DNA of 64,000 bases from Nageia nagi (Eukaryota > Pinophyta): assembly GCA_050084985.1 (NCBI GenBank), contig JBITNC010000001.1:31558001-31622000 (forward strand), written 5' to 3'. This document shows, in pieces, positions 1-11,640 of this stretch. How positions within the stretch are numbered: position 1 is the stretch's first letter; each line of letters starts with the position of its first letter. Made by a program: the position numbers and the translations under genes. The notes under the pieces are model-generated. The model made no database searches, was not told where the DNA came from, and saw only the letters and a list, made by a program, of their open reading frames with translations.

Positions 1-73
1 GAAAAAAAAGTTGAAGACATGCAATATATACAAAGTATAACTATTAGCCTATTCTAGTCAAGGTTTACCAATA
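1..73 (-). repeat. Start of a family A copia LTR (3' LTR of minus-strand copy)
   Basis: Read on the minus strand, this is the first ~73 bases of the LTR that begins at 19256 on the plus strand; the shared block reads AAACCTTGACTAGAAT. The expected first bases TGTTG appear here as TATTG, so the terminal G has mutated. A purine-rich stretch (about 74-86, read on the minus strand) lies just upstream, as expected for the polypurine tract. The rest of the LTR lies outside the window to the left. Confidence 0.75.
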
Positions 74-1400
74 TTTTCCTCTTTAATGTCTAAGGTTTGG
101 ACTTCAAGCTGGCTACGAAGGTAGAAAAATGATCCCTAGGAAATGGTTTTGTAAATATGTCTACAATTTTAGCATCAATAGGACAATGGTGAAACTAGAG
201 AAAGCCATATTCAACTAGATATCTCATAAAGTGTTGGTGTATATATATGTGCTTTGTCCTAATATGAAACATGGGGTTCTTGGTCATGGAAATCATGCTA
301 AGATTATCATAGTGTAGTAAAATTGGGAGCTCAATATCCATGCCAAAATCTTCAAATAGATGAGCAAGCCAAACGGCTTGTGTGTAAGTGGTGAAGGTAG
401 CATATATATTGAGCTTCTATTGATGAAAGTGTAATAGTGGATTACTTCTTAATACTCCATAAGACCAAAGATCATCCAAAGAAGAATCCATAACCTAATG
501 TGCTCTTTTGATCATCAAGATATCTAGCCCAATCAACATTTGTACAAGCCTATAAAATTTCCTAGTCTAAGGATTTATACTAGAACCCATATTAACATGT
601 GCCACTCACATAGCATAGGTTTCACTTGGATGGAATCTAATGCATTTGATGTGTTGAGTGCATGAATTGGGATACTTTGCTAATAAAAAAATGATGTTTG
701 GCTTGGTAGCAATGAGATACATAAGGCTACCTATCAAGGATCGATACATAGTAGCATAAACATGTGGAGAGGAGTCCTCCTTTAATAACTTGGCTTTGAT
801 AATGATTGGTGTATGAATGGGGCTATAAATTTGCATCTTAAAACAAAGCAATATATCTTCAACATATTTAGATTGAGTTATCAAACTACCAATGGAGGAT
901 TTCTTCACTTGTATAATTAGAAAATAATTCATCTCTTGAAGATCACTCATCTCAAATTCATTGATCATAGAATTCTTAAATTGATCTATCATAACATTAG
1001 AGGTGCTAGTAAAAATAATATCATCAACATACAAGTACATAATAAATAAGTTGCTACCTTCAAATTTTATGTTAATGTGCTTTCCATTGAGCATCTCTGA
1101 TAACTAATTTTTTGAAGGTAACCATTAATCTAGGCGTACCATGTTTAGGGTGCTTGTTTAAGGCCATAGAGAGCCTTTTTTAGTTTATACACCTTGTCTA
1201 ATTTATTAAGAATAATAAATCCTTTAGATTGTTTAACATAAAAAACCTTCTTTAAATATCAATTAAGAAAAGATAAACTATCAATCCAAAATGAGAGGCA
1301 AGTGCAAGCATAGACCTCACAATCTCTAGCCAAGCCATTAGAGCAAGAGTCTAATCATAATCCAAACCTTCCTTCTGAGCATATCCTTTAGCAAATAGAT
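74..1400 (-). pseudogene. Copia RT and RNase H remnant (family A, minus copy)
   Basis: This would copy the element RNA into DNA. The RT catalytic motif YVDD is encoded at 1020-1031, followed by a segment ending in EMNYF typical of copia RT. The conserved GSLMYL block lies near 710-740. The RNase H part (about 130-560) matches the plus copy around RTKHI and the 'YDNLS' segment but is broken. The longest uninterrupted piece is 606-1094. The N-terminal third of RT is missing because sequence equivalent to about 17497-17938 of the plus copy is deleted near 1400. Clearly non-functional. Confidence 0.85.
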
Positions 1401-2330
1401 GGGATTTGTAGTAATGTGAGAAGGTTTATAATATTCATCAAATTGGAATTCAACAGTGGTGTCTTTAGCACCATTTTCTTGATTAGTTATATCACCTTCT
1501 TCAAAAATCACATCTCTATTGATGGGAATCTTGCCACTTAGTGGATCATAACACCTATATACCTTATATACTTCAAAGTATCCCACTAAATTGCATTTTA
1601 TGGATTTCTCATCAAGTTACCTCCTATTTTCTTTTGGCACATGCACAAAATAGGTTGAGCCAAATATTTTGAGATGAGAAATATTTGGTTGTATACCAAA
1701 CCAAGCTTCATAAGGGGTGTTTTCCTTAAAAACTTGAGTGGGATACCTATTTAGAATATAAATAGCACCATGTATTATTTCACCCCAAAAGCTACTGGGA
1801 AGGCCCTTTTCTTTAATCATACATCTAGCCATTTTAACAACTATTTGATTTTTCCATATAGCCACTCCATTTTGCTATGGAGTGTAGGTAGTTGTATATT
1901 GCCTAACAATGCCATGTTGATGGAATAAGATCTTAAATTCATTAGAAGTGAATTCTCCTTCTCTATTAGTTATAAACTTTTTAATTAAATAGATAGATTA
2001 TTTTTCAATAAGAGATTTAAATTTAACAAAAGTTTCAAAAGAGTTAGACTTATTTTGCATAAATAAAGTTAGATCATCCTAGAAAATGTCATCAATAAAT
2101 ATAAGCATATATTTTAACTTACTACCTTGTTAGGGAGTTTGCATTGGTCCACATAGGTCTACATGCATCAACTAAAGAGGGTACTTGGCCCTACATTAGT
2201 GCTTTGGAAACTTCACTTTATGTTGCTTTCCTACAATACAAATTTCATAAACTTCACTGGGTGGATGGGAGATGGCAGGAAGGGCTCTCAAAAATTTGTG
2301 TAGACCATTTAATGAGTAAAAATTTAAATG
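1401..2330 (-). pseudogene. Copia integrase remnant (family A, minus copy)
   Basis: Integrase inserts the cDNA into the host genome. Residues encoded at 1617-1865 carry the copia C-terminal core signature: a stretch with SFWGEI, then ILNRYPT and the 'PYEAWFG' and 'LKIFGS' blocks. This is followed at 1338-1586 by the YDPLSGK linker that joins integrase to RT. The region around 2100-2330 matches the zinc-finger-to-core transition of the plus copy near 16650-16830. Several stops and frameshifts separate these pieces. Confidence 0.82.
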
Positions 2331-3386
2331 ACCAAATCTTCTATGCCATAACTAGATAGAATCAATGGATGATTTTAAACAACTTGCTATAGGTTTCATT
2401 CTAAGTATATACATCCTATTTACAGTCATATGGATGGTGGCTATAAGTTGGTTAGTGGCCTCTTTTACTATGGTGCGCCCTTTCCTTCTAAAGGTGTTTA
2501 TATAACCTCTTATACTAATCTAGTCAATACTTAACAAATTATTATTAAGGTAAAGAAAAAAGAGAGTGTTATGCATATAAAATATCTTACTAGCTTTGGA
2601 CTTAAAGGTAACACTCCCTCTACTATGGATGTTGGCACTTTTGTTTTCAACAAACCTAACATATCCTTTGATAATGGTATTAATATGAGGAAATAGGGCT
2701 TTGTTTCCACTCATGTGGTTAGAACATCCACTATCCAAGTACCATGCATCTTCTTCTTTAGCCTGGAAACTACTACAAGTGAGGAACATATTGCTATCAA
2801 CCTAATATTCAATATACTGGGCTTTGAGCTTGGGATTCTTCTTCCAACAATGTGATTTTATATGACCGTATTTGTTACAAAAGTCAAAATGTCTAGGGGT
2901 GTCATTTTGTGATCTTATCTTAGAATGACCTCTTCTTCCTCTGCCTTAGCTACCACTTCTTCCACATGATGATCCACTTTTTACATGATAGGATGAAGAA
3001 GAAGAACTAGGATTTGATGAAGAGGGCTCTCATCCCTTCATTTTTAACTATCCTTGGAAAGCTTAGTCCAAAGACTCAACTCTTTCACTAATATTATATT
3101 TATAGGTAGTTAGACTACCCTGTAGCTCCATAAGCATGAGTTGGGACATGTATTTTACTTCTTCAATGGTAGTGGAAATGGGATCAAACCTTCTAGCCAA
3201 GCTTCAAAGCACCTTTTCAATAATTATGTTGTCTCCCATATCTTCCCCATGTGAATGGAGGACATTTACAAGATCTTGGATCTTGGAAAAGAAAATACTT
3301 ATATTCTCTTCCTCTCTCATATGGAGAGATTTGAAATCCTTTCCTAATAAATAGAGATTTTCCATATGAACCTTAATTTATCCTTT
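2331..3386 (-). pseudogene. Copia gag and protease remnant (family A, minus copy)
   Basis: The protease motif LDSGCSNHM is intact within 2520-2789. Upstream (about 2825-2890) is a zinc-knuckle remnant, ...CNKYGHIKSHC, in which the codon for the first cysteine reads TTT instead of TGT. A glycine/arginine- and serine-rich stretch follows at 2900-3050. Gag coding similarity, matching the plus copy at 15536-15870, runs to about 3386 and then stops abruptly. The first ~90 residues of gag are absent. Confidence 0.82.
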
Positions 3387-3390
3387 ATTT

Positions 3391-4197
3391 TTTTAGAATA
3401 GCACATGGTACTAGTTAGACTTTGTATATATTGCATATATCTTTAACATTATTTTCTTTGTCTTTGTATTTTTTGGCCAATAGAGAAAATGATTTCTTTC
3501 TATCATGGAGATTATGGGGATGACTAAAAAAAGTTAATTTCCATCTTAGGCATTACTAATGGACTCCAAGCTCTATCTCTCTTCTTGGATGTTGTTTTTC
3601 CTATAGGCATTACTATTACTTTGGGTGTGGGGCTCTATCTCCCCTCTAGGCACTAACAATTCTCTAAATCCTTGGGCATTATTCCATTTCTATTCTTTGG
3701 GTTCTATTCACTCTTCTTCAGGCATTGTTATTCTAATATCTACTCTATTCAATCTATCTTGGGCATTGTTATTTAAAGTTCTATTCCTTGTTGTCTCTAG
3801 GTGTTACCAATCCCTAGGTACTATCTCACTTCATTTAGAAGCTATTTTCTAACATCTAGGTCTTCTTTTCTTGGGACTTATTGCACTTGCTATTTTGGGT
3901 GAATGATGTCATCATTTTAGACCTTGGACCCTTGGTATTATTATGCAATGATGTTCCTCTTACATCAAAACCTAGATTAACACTCTAAAAAAGTTATTCT
4001 AAGGGATTTCTACCTTGAAATTAAATGCTCACCCATCGACATTAATTTATAAACACTGACACTAATTTTTGTATAAAATGGTTGATCTGACTTCTACAAC
4101 CATTTAATATTTTTTAGATGTCATGCAAATAGAAAGGGCTTCATCGACCTTTTACAACCATTTAATGTGTTTCATATGTCATGCGGATAGAAAGGGT
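3391..4197 (+). repeat. Family A LTR, plus strand, left part (split by copia B)
   Basis: This matches the family A LTR: the block TTTGGCCAATAGAGA... near 3473 and the following 'TATCATGGAGATTA' are shared with 19352-19395. The first ~17 bp of the LTR cannot be recognised; the homology starts near AGAATAG at 3394. The copy continues at 12898-13240 after the inserted copia B element. Bases 4193-4197 (AGGGT) are the left target-site duplication of that insertion. Confidence 0.8.
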
Positions 4198-4684
4198 TGT
4201 TAGAATGTATAATGCATTATTGTAAAGGTTTGTATTGATCCTCTTTGTAAATTCACTAATAATTAAGGGTTTCATTTGATACCTTAAGTATTCAAGTGAA
4301 TACAATACTGTAACTTGTCCTACACTCCATGTCATGAGCATGCCCCTTGCGTAAAAGGATGTGCATGTCATGCTTTTGTATATTGGATAAAAAGGTGATC
4401 CAAAAAGGAATTTTTGCCTATAAATAGAAGGTTCCCTCTTTGTGATTATACACCAATTATGGAGTAAAGTTATGCTATAGGATAGTGCTTAGGAGTTGAG
4501 ATTAGGAGGATTGTAAGAGAGTTGTATTTGTGATTGAAGTAAAGATCTAGTTAGTGGATGTACTCCTAGTTGGAGGAACCACTTACATCTTATGTTATCT
4601 TTATGAGTTATTTAGATGTGTTTTGTGAGCTTACATGAGATCTTGAGAGTTTAGAGTTGTTCATGTTATAGTTCAATTCTCTCA
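4198..4684 (+). repeat. 5' LTR of copia B (487 bp)
   Basis: It starts TGTTAGAATG and ends CTCTCA, directly before the primer-binding site. It matches 12412-12897 over its whole length with scattered substitutions. A TATA-like core, TATAAATAG, lies at 4419-4427 and is conserved in the 3' LTR at 12632-12640, so it is the likely promoter. Confidence 0.92.
4419..4427 (+). promoter_or_regulatory. TATA box of copia B 5' LTR
   Basis: TATAAATAG sits about 260 bp before the LTR end. The identical string occurs at the equivalent place in the 3' LTR (12632-12640). The position fits an LTR promoter. Confidence 0.6.
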
Positions 4685-4686
4685 TT

Positions 4687-4698
4687 TGGTATCAAAGT
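4687..4698 (+). other. Primer-binding site of copia B
   Basis: TGGTATCAAAGT begins two bases after the 5' LTR end. It differs slightly from TGGTATCAGAGC, the sequence complementary to the 3' end of initiator methionine tRNA, which primes minus-strand synthesis in most plant copia elements. Confidence 0.85.
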
Positions 4699-5479
4699 AG
4701 GTGTGAAAGCTCTTATTTTTTATGTGAAAACTACATCTTGGTGATCCCCATTGGTGAGGTAAAAATAAGATAAGGTATAATTTACATCTCTTTTGATTAT
4801 CTTACGGATTATTGCATTATGTTACTAACATAATTTGTGTTGTGATAGTCCTTGTTTATGACAAAATTTGCTTAAAATAATAATCTATTTTGTTGTAATA
4901 TTTTTTGTATACTAACATGTCTTATTGTTAGTTGCAATTATCTAAGATTGCCTATTGCTATAATTTTGCATACTTAATTTTTTTTGAATGTTTTATTATG
5001 TATTTAAGTAAAAATTTACTACATTTTTTACCTTAAAAAATTATATGCAATTTTTTTTGTAAATTTCATATATTAGAATTTTGCCTACATTAGTTCTCTT
5101 ATCAAAATAGTTGTATTTTACAAATATTTATTTCAATTATTTTGATATTAACTAAAAAAAAAAGGGTTGAAAGTAACTACACTTTACTTCATTTTTTCTA
5201 TTCAAAAAAAGGGTGGAGACTTACAGAACACAAAATATATTATAAATATTATGTGTAACCTTTTTTCTACTATATTCATTTTTAAATTTTTTTTTGCATC
5301 CATATAGTATTTCTTTAATATCTACAATTTCATTTTTAGAAAATTTTTTTTGAGCCTCCATCAGGTGGTGGTGGTGACCTAGAAATTAATTAGCCATGCT
5401 TCAACCTATGCTTTCCATTGAAAGTGAATGACATTGGCATGGATCACAAATGTAGAGGAGTGAAGGAGTAATCAGTTAA

Positions 5480-6180
5480 GCCTCACTAGGCTATAGGAAG
5501 CCTCCTCCACCAGCGGTAACCTCCTCCACCATCGATAGGAACAATAGGGTTTCCCTCTACCATAGCTACTCTCCTCCCATTTTTGGTTACTACCCACCAC
5601 ATCCTTTTCTCCCTCTTCCTTGTGTGATTGTTTACCAAGCCTTTTATTCCTTCCTCCTCACATGATTATATACTAAGTCTTTTCTCCCTCCTCCATGCAT
5701 GACTATCTATTAGGAAATTTACTCCCTCCTTTCTTCCTCATGTGATTGATCTTTTGCCTACCATGACTTGCTGCTACCCATTGACCTTGTGTCACCCCTT
5801 CATCAAGACCTGCACTGCTGCTCCACCAAGACCTACTTACCATGACTTTTTGCTTCTTGTTGACACTATGTCACCCCTCTACCATGGCTTGCTACTCATC
5901 AACCCTCTATTTAACCTCCTCTCTTATGTGGCCTTCTACCCATGCCTCTTGACCTCCTCTCCTATATGGCCCTCCACCTGTATCTGCCAAATTCCTCTCC
6001 TACGTGACCCCCTCCTTCTCCCACTCTACATTTGTTTTGCTACTACCCTCTTTCTTGCCTTGGAATTAAGTTGGAGACCCTTCTTTTTATTTGTACATTT
6101 ATTTTTTGTTGATTTATTGCAACCTATTTACCTCCATTAAATGCACCTACAAAAGCAACATATTCTCCTTCTTGGTAAGG
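5480..6180 (+). repeat. C/T-rich low-complexity tract in copia B leader
   Basis: The plus strand is strongly biased to C and T, with recurring CTCCTCCACC, CTACC and CTCCC words. It differs sharply from the A/T-rich sequence on either side. It could be an old insertion or a natural part of the leader; I see no terminal repeats that would settle this. Confidence 0.45.
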
Positions 6181-6783
6181 GAGGGGTAGCCACCACTTTT
6201 ACCTAAATGCATTTTTTTTACTAAGTACTCCATCATGAATAGACTTTGACTTAGTGTATTCTTTTTTTTTTACTTGGAATGCTTTGGTAAAATTGCATTT
6301 AATATATTTCTCTCAAGTACTAGTAGGAGCATAAAAGCCTATTAAACACTTGCTTGTTTAAAAGGAGAAAATCAAATTTTTTGAAGTATACATTTTTAAG
6401 GCAATCATTTAATGCATAGAATTAAATTAATTAGGCCTTTTTTTAGTGCTTATTGTTTGCATTAATGCTTAGCATTTTTCCTCTTTCCTTAGTTAAAATT
6501 CTAAGTAAAAAAGCAAGCTATCTTTAAGAAAAATTTTAAGTAAAAGAGGGGGAAAATTATATAATTATTTACTTAAATTTTATCTATAGAATGTTAGATA
6601 AAATATTGCATGTCTATCTATATTTTTTTTTATGCAAAGTTAACTTATGCAAATAGGATAATGCATACTAAGTACTTATATTTCAAAATGATAGATAAAT
6701 GCAAATTGAGGAAATAATGCATGTTTATATCTCTTAAATGTTTTCCTTTAAATTTTTTATGAATAGACTAGTTCTTATGAAGA

Positions 6784-6900
6784 AATAATGCATGCTTAAA
6801 TGTTTTTAAGTTATGGAATAATGCATGCTTACTTAATTTTTAAAGTTATGAAATAATGCATGCTTAATGTTTTTAAGTTATGGGATTGATGCATGCTAAG
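6784..6900 (+). repeat. Minisatellite, ~34-bp unit, 4 copies
   Basis: The word AATAATGCATGCTTA recurs at about 6784, 6817 and 6852 and in degenerate form at 6885, each followed by a variant of TTTTAAGTTATG. A related copy lies upstream at about 6709. It is part of the copia B leader. Confidence 0.6.
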
Positions 6901-7890
6901 TATTTTCTTATGCAAAGTTAATGAACTTGTGCAAAATGAGGATTGATGTGGTAAACAAAACCCATTAGACATTTAAGTTTCAAATCTTGAATGGATGATG
7001 TTTTTACTAATGCTCTTTTACTTCATGTTTTGTATTTTGATTTATTTTGTTATGCAGTCAAAAATGTAGACATTGAAATGAGAAATCCCCTAAAATGAAT
7101 GCATCTGCATATACATTTTGTAACATAATTTTTTTGGAGAGCCATAAGGTGAGGATAGGTGAACTAGAGCCTTTAAGTCTGACAATCTAAGTGGTGAAAA
7201 ATTTGTATTTTTTAATTGTCTCTAATTCTTCTATTGGTATATATATAACTCCAATAGGTAGATAGACATGTGTGTAGTGATACCACATGTCGACATGTCC
7301 TTTTAAAAATTATCTTGATAACCTAGGACAACTTGAAACTTAATCAAGATTAATAATTTGGCTAATCCAATACATGTCATAACCTTGAAAAATAATAGGT
7401 ACTTCTACTTGTGAGAGTATAAAACTGACCAAGGAAAATTGGTTAAGGATTGGTAGTACTTGGGCTCTTCTTGTGTAGGCATCTAGGTGAAGGCCTAATT
7501 TTAGACAAGAAAAAAGCCTCAATAATGTCACTCTACATCTATGATTCTTGAGATAAGAAATGTATTTGGGTACATGGATTATTATTTGAGTTACGAAATA
7601 TTTGCACTTGTGAATCAAATCAAGCATGTATCTAGTGTTAAATTTAACATGTATTATTTATTTGGTTAAAACTAAATATTTAATGTTATTTATTAAACCA
7701 CATGCTTATTATTTCACATTCTTATGTAGCAAATGGGAGACTACTATTTACCTAAACACATTCTTGATGGTTCCAAATTTAAGATTTGAGAACCATGGAT
7801 GTGAGCTAAATTATTGATAAGAAAGCTTTGGCAAATAGTGAATGAGAACCTTTACTTTCTACAAATGAGAAGGCACTAGAGGCTTATAAC

Positions 7891-8650
7891 ATGAAGAATG
7901 AATTGGCAACTTCTATGATTTATCATGCAATTTCAGATGATGTGCTTCTGATGATTTTCTCTTCAACCTTAGCAAAGAAAGCTTGGGATAAGCTTAAGGA
8001 AATTTACCTTGGTTCAAACTTTTCAAGAAGGTTTACCATTCTCCAAAAGCTGCTTCAATCTCATCAAGGGGAAGATGAAAATGTGGCTATCTACTTGAAC
8101 AAAACCATTGACCTAAGGATCCAACTTATTGCTTATGGATGTAATTGGATTAATGATGAGTTCATGGTCTTCATCATTCTTCAAAACCTTTCTTCAAAGT
8201 TTGGAAACTTTGTGATAGTTATGAAAATAAGGCATAATGAAGAAGAAGAAGTATGCTCCCTTCAAAACCTTTTTAGGCATATATTGAAGCATGAAGAAAC
8301 CCTTAACAATAAGGTGTTGATTTTTTTCTAAAGATAATAACATTGCTCTTGGGAAAACCAAAACTCCTTTCAAGAAGTTCAACTATAAAAAAAAATCTTA
8401 TCCTTTTTCCTCCAAAAAGCTTTAGAAAAGAGGTAATGGCTACAATAGAAACAATAGGAACAATAATAGCAAAACAATAGGAACAACAACAATAGTAATA
8501 AGAATAATGGCAACAATAATTATTTCAAGCAAAGAGATGGAAAAGACAAAGCAAACAATCCTTATCCTAAGGAAAATTTTGATGGTAATTGTAACTATTG
8601 TGGCATCCAAGGTCACAAAGAAGTTGATTGCTACAAAAACAAATGAGAAA
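7891..8650 (+). pseudogene. Copia B gag remnant with zinc knuckle
   Basis: Gag packages element RNA into virus-like particles. The piece at 7891-8331 is a copia-type gag domain, with KAWDKLKEIYLG followed by the helical region to 'LNKTIDLRIQL'. Weak similarity continues upstream to about 7780. After frameshifts and an asparagine-rich stretch (8430-8560) comes an intact CCHC knuckle at 8590-8631 (C-x2-C-x4-H-x4-C: CNYCGIQGHKEVDC). The start codon region is broken, so the true gag start cannot be fixed. Confidence 0.85.
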
Positions 8651-8729
8651 AAAAGAATAAAGGTAATGAAAATGTAAAGTACTATAAAGGAAAGAAGAAT
8701 ATTCAAGCTAATTTTGCTAGAGCACTCTA

Positions 8730-8840
8730 CTCCATATCTTACTCTTTTGTTTAATTGGATTATTGATTCTAGTTGCATTAATCATCTATTTTTTGCAAAA
8801 GAAAAGTTTGAGAACTTTCACTAGTATAGAAAAGATGCAG
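8730..8840 (+). pseudogene. Copia B aspartic protease remnant
   Basis: The motif IIDSSCINH is encoded just after 8757, corresponding to the copia protease active site, usually D-S-G-C-x-N-H. The glycine after DS is changed to serine. The frame is closed by stops on both sides. It would cleave the gag-pol polyprotein. Confidence 0.7.
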
Positions 8841-8887
8841 TTGTGATAGGTGATAACTCTACCCTTGAAGTCTAAGGAATTGGTAGC

Positions 8888-10045
8888 ATGATAATTCATG
8901 AAAAGGTATTTGAAAATATTCTCTATGTTTCTAAGTTAAGAATGAACCTCTTCTCTTTGATCCAAGTTGCTAGAAAAGGTTACCCTTTTGCATTTTACTC
9001 TGAATCTTGGTGCATTAAGAAAGGACTTGCCACTTTGGTTAAAGAATTTGTGAAAGATAACCTGTACACTATCGATCAAGTTTCATCAAAGATGTGTCTT
9101 GCTTCTAGTGTGTGTTCTAAAGGAAATCTTTGGCACCATCATTTAGGGCACCTTAACCATAAGAGTGTTCAAGTCATGAAAGACCAAGAACTTATGGAAG
9201 GTTTCCTTAAATTTTTCTTTCAATTAGTTTATGCAAGAAGTGCATTCTTGGCAAGATGCATAAATAAAAATTTAAAAAAGATAAGGCAACAAGATCATCT
9301 CAACCTTTTCAACATGTGCATTTAGATTTGATGGATCTATTCAGATTAAATCACTTGGAAGATTATCTTACATATTTACCTTCATTTATGACTTTTATAT
9401 AATGATTTTTGGGTATCTACTTGAGTACAAAGATCAAATCTTTGAAAGTTTTAAGGTTGTAAGGCCTTTGTTGAGAATAAAACTATCTTTAAAATCAAGA
9501 TGTTGAGATTATACAATGGAAGAGAATATAATAGCGATGAGTTCAATGACTTTTGTGCTAAGTATAGAATCAAGAGTCAATTTACGATTCCTTACACTTC
9601 TCAATAGAATAGTGTTATCGAAAGGAAAAATAAAATAATTATAGAAATTGCCAGAAGCATGTTGGGTAATATTCCTAGTTTCTTATGGGGTGAAGCTATG
9701 AGCACTGCTATTTACATCTTGAATAAGTATCCCACAAAATCCATTCAAGGTAAAACTTCTTTTAAGATATGGTTAGAAAGAAAACTTAACATTTCACATC
9801 TTAGGGTGTTTGGTTGTGAAGCATTCTCCTACATTATTTCTTAGAAAAGGAAAAAGTTGAACAAAAAAGCTAAAAAATGCATCTTTATGGGTTATGATAG
9901 TCAACATAAAGGATACAGGCTCTACTCTCCATCTTATAAAGTAGTGTTCATTTTAAGAGATGTAAAGCTCAATGAGCTTCCCAAAGAATCTACTTCTAAA
10001 GAGGATGTTGATGATTTAGAGGATTGTTTAGTTGCACCTAGCTAG
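8888..10045 (+). pseudogene. Copia B pre-integrase and integrase remnant
   Basis: The open piece 8888-9325 carries LYVSKLRMNLFS, then LWHHHLGHLNH, the pre-integrase histidine motif of copia elements. The integrase core follows in damaged form. The segment near 9510-9660 reads NGREYNSDEF, then PYTSQ-stop-NSVIERKN, matching the region that holds the second aspartate and the final glutamate. The C-terminal part is at 9659-9844 (SFLWGEA, ILNKYPT) and 9857-10045. In-frame stops fall where glutamine is usual, for example in the PYT-Q-Q block. Confidence 0.85.
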
Positions 10046-10179
10046 TTAAATATTGATGTAGACAAGTCACCTCAAGAATAAAATTATCCAACACAAAGGG
10101 TAACAAGAAGCATGACCTTGAATAAATCCTTATTTTCCAAGATTGACAATAAGCATGAGCTCTCATCCTTCAAAAAAGC

Positions 10180-11100
10180 TTTAAAGCATGAGTTTTGGAT
10201 GGAAGCCATGGAAGTGAAGTATGAGGCACTTATGAAAAATAAAACTTGGGACTTGGTTCTTTATCCTAATGAAAAAATATGATTAGTAATAAGTGGATCT
10301 ACAAGGTCAAGTTCAATTTAGTTGGAGATATTGAAAAATACAAGGCAAGGTTAGTAGCTAAAGGTTTGATAAAAAATATAGTGTAGATTATGAAAAAACC
10401 TTTGCTTTGATGGAAAAGATGCCTACTATATAAATTATCCTTGCTCTTTCTATAGCTCAAGGATGAAAAGTTTTTCAACTTGATGTTAAGAATGCATTTC
10501 TCGATGGTGACTTAGATGTGGAAATCTTCATGAATCAACTAAAAGGGTTCATTATGGAAGGCAAAGAATCCTATTTTCAAGCTAAAAAGTCATTATATGG
10601 ACTTAAGCAAGCACCTAGAGCCTAGTATAGGAAGATTTTAGAGTATTTTGCAAATATTGGTTTCTCTAAGTGTTTTTCTAACTCTGATCTATATTTTCTC
10701 AATCAAAGAAAACATGTGATCTTGATTCTTCTTTATGTGGATGATCTTTTGATAACTAGAAACAATGATTAAATCATTCAAGAGTGCATATCTAAACTTA
10801 AGGGAACATTTGAAATGAATGATCTTGGTCTCTTGCACTACTATCTTGGAATGCAAGTGTATCAATACAAGGATTGCACTTATCTTAATCAATCTAAGTA
10901 TATATCAAACATCTTGCAAAAGTTTGGAATGAAGAAATGTAGATATGTTACAATCCCAATCTCTCCTAGAATCATTATCTCTCTAAGCTCCAACTCTCAA
11001 TTAGCTAATGCTATAGCTTACAAGTAATTAATTGGTAGTCTTTTGTATTTGACTATATCCAAGCTAGATATTACCTTTGTAGTGAATTTGATGGCATGAT
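10180..11100 (+). pseudogene. Copia B reverse transcriptase remnant
   Basis: Recognisable blocks are WMEAMEVKYEAL (10200), FQLDVKNAFLDGDL (about 10476), KSLYGLKQAPRA (about 10590), the catalytic YVDD at 10734-10745, and FEMNDLGLLHYYLGMQV (10810-10860). A stop (TAG) replaces the tryptophan that normally follows LKQAPRA. Other frameshifts break the N-terminal part near 10280-10430. Confidence 0.88.
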
Positions 11101-11640
11101 TCATGTAGAAGCCTTATGTTGAGTACTTCAATGCTATCAAGAAAATCTTGAGGTATGTTGTAGGGACTAAGGATCTTGCTCTCAAGTATTCTAAGTTAAC
11201 CTTGTTTATTCTCTCTATATTCTCATATTCTAACTATGGGGGAGATAGAGATGATAGGAAATCAACCTTTATGTATGTGTTTAGCATTGGTTTGGGTGTT
11301 ATCTCTTAGGCTTCTAAGAAGAAAACTACTATTTTTCTTTCCACCATAGAAGCTAAATACTATGCCATGTTTGTTGTACCTAGGAAGCCATTTGGTTAAG
11401 GCATCATCTAGAAAAAATTAGGTATGAGCAACGTGGCTCATATTTGATTTCTTTAGATAATCAGTTGGCTATTTCTTTTGCTAAGAATCCTATATTTCAT
11501 CAAAGAATAAAACATGTAGAAATCCATACCCATTTTATCAGGGAGAAGGTTCTTGATGGCATCATACACTTGATGTATTGTCCATCCACCTTGAATTTCA
11601 TTGATTTATTCACCAAGCCCCTTCCATAAGCTTAGTTTTG
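11101..11640 (+). pseudogene. Copia B RNase H remnant
   Basis: The C-terminal piece 11444-11629 has DNQLAISFAKNPIFHQR, then IKHVEIHTHFIREKV, and ends in LFTKPLP, the usual end of copia polyproteins. The first half (11101-11440) is recognisable around STIEAKYYAM but contains stops. RNase H removes the RNA template during reverse transcription. Confidence 0.87.

Larger units (their letters stand above)
74..3386 (-). mobile_element. Truncated Ty1/copia element, family A, minus strand
   Basis: This is the internal region of a copia retrotransposon in gag-protease-integrase-RT-RNase H order, read right to left. It is the same family as the plus-strand copy at 15224-19255, and the two can be aligned over almost their full length. 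The copy lacks the primer-binding site and about 300 bp at the start of gag. It also has a deletion of roughly 440 bp near 1400 that removes the integrase-RT linker and the start of RT. At its gag end it is joined directly to an LTR of opposite orientation, which is not a normal element structure. All reading frames are broken. Confidence 0.88.
4699..7860 (+). other. Long untranslated leader of copia B
   Basis: About 3.1 kb separates the primer site from the first recognisable gag sequence. I see no domain in any frame. It holds A/T-rich DNA with homopolymer runs (4860-5370), a pyrimidine-rich tract (about 5480-6180), a short tandem repeat (6784-6900), and ordinary AT-rich sequence elsewhere. 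Open stretches here, such as 5742-6140, are products of skewed composition rather than genes. Confidence 0.6.

Noticed and set aside
5742-6140. 132-residue open frame on the plus strand
   Set aside because: It lies in a C/T-rich tract whose skew produces Leu/Pro/Ser-rich open frames; no domain, and it is inside the copia B leader.
8440-8778. Hydrophobic 112-residue frame on the minus strand
   Set aside because: It is the reverse of the asparagine-rich and zinc-knuckle part of copia B gag; AAT/AAC repeats read backwards give Ile/Val runs that mimic membrane segments.
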